From an uncultured Eubacteriales bacterium (GTDB lineage: Bacteria; Bacillota; Clostridia; Lachnospirales; Lachnospiraceae), in contig OMSZ01000057.1 in the NCBI GenBank assembly GCA_900313855.1, positions 1 through 5,787 on the forward strand: a stretch of DNA of 5,787 nucleotides, read 5' to 3'. The translations under genes and the position numbers were made by a program. The notes under the pieces are model-generated. The model saw only the letters and a program-made list of their open reading frames with translations. It made no database searches and had not been told where the DNA came from. Positions 5,558 through 5,787 of this stretch are shown in pieces; position 1 is the first letter of the stretch; every line of letters begins with the position of its first letter.

Positions 5558-5787
5558 AAAGGACTGCCAACATACCCGGACCGGTATGTGTACCGATAAC
5601 AGGTCCGATCTTTGCTATTCTTATATTCTCAGCCTTAGTCTGCGCGATAATCTTTTCTTTGAGCGCCAATGCTCTGTCCTCGCAGCCACCATTCGCTATA
5701 AAAACAGTATGATCATCCTTTGATAATTCTTCATTTATCTTATTGATCATGAATTCCTCGCTCTTCTTATTACCGCGTACCTTAGCG
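5544..5787 (-). CDS. DegV family protein, C-terminal part (cut by window edge)
   Basis: The frame is open to the window edge, beginning AKVRGNKKSEEF before the first visible methionine at 5750, so that methionine is internal and the true start lies to the right of the window. About 80 residues are visible. The C-terminus shows the DegV signature: HTVFIANGGCEDRALALKEK, then IGPVIGTHTGPGMLAVLYVKD. DegV proteins bind a fatty acid, and several (FakB) present it to the FakA kinase for incorporation into phospholipid. The HTGPG segment belongs to the lipid-binding region. Whether this copy works with FakA, and its fatty-acid preference, cannot be told from this fragment. The final codons (VKD, stop TAA at 5546-5544) lie in the first unit of the tandem array. 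Confidence 0.9.
   Translation of the reverse strand, partial: AKVRGNKKSEEFMINKINEELSKDDHTVFIANGGCEDRALALKEKIIAQTKAENIRIAKIGPVIGTHTGPGMLAVLYVKD

Overview
The window looks like a chromosomal segment of a spore-forming, moderately AT-rich Firmicute, most likely a clostridial species of the Lachnospiraceae type. This rests on the gene set: a DUF1836 regulator, a YerC/YecD TrpR-like protein, a complete cotJA-cotJB-cotJC spore-coat operon, a Bacillus-type alpha-amylase without a signal peptide, a SsuA/NMT1-like lipoprotein and a DegV protein. The purine-rich ribosome binding sites (GGAG, AGGAG, GGGGAGG) agree. The genus cannot be fixed from the sequence. No rRNA, tRNA, CRISPR array, insertion sequence or phage gene is visible.

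Layout. One gene, a MerR-like DUF1836 regulator (19-672), runs on the plus strand and ends in an intrinsic terminator whose loop contains its own stop codon. Everything else is on the minus strand. Read in the direction of transcription from the right edge these are: the 3' part of a degV gene (5787-5544); a degenerate 17-bp tandem repeat array starting at the degV stop; a terminator hairpin with a TATAAT box in its loop; a substrate-binding lipoprotein (5403-4390); a hairpin interleaved with a sporulation-type promoter; cotJA-cotJB-cotJC (4270-2735), tightly coupled by a 1-nt gap and a 1-nt overlap; a 16-bp hairpin; a sigma-A-type promoter; a cytoplasmic GH13 alpha-amylase (2587-1130); and a yerC-like gene (1089-787), probably co-transcribed with the amylase.

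How the genes work together. CotJA, CotJB and CotJC are a known spore-coat set in which CotJC is a manganese-catalase-like protein. The promoter in front of cotJA resembles sigma-K/sigma-E promoters, as expected for a mother-cell operon. The amylase has its own housekeeping-type promoter and presumably breaks down intracellular alpha-glucans or imported maltodextrins. The lipoprotein has no transporter partner genes in view. No wholly new multi-gene system is evident. The most unusual items are the Cys/Arg/Pro-rich extension of CotJA, the 17-bp tandem array beside the degV stop, and two intergenic hairpins that physically overlap promoters.
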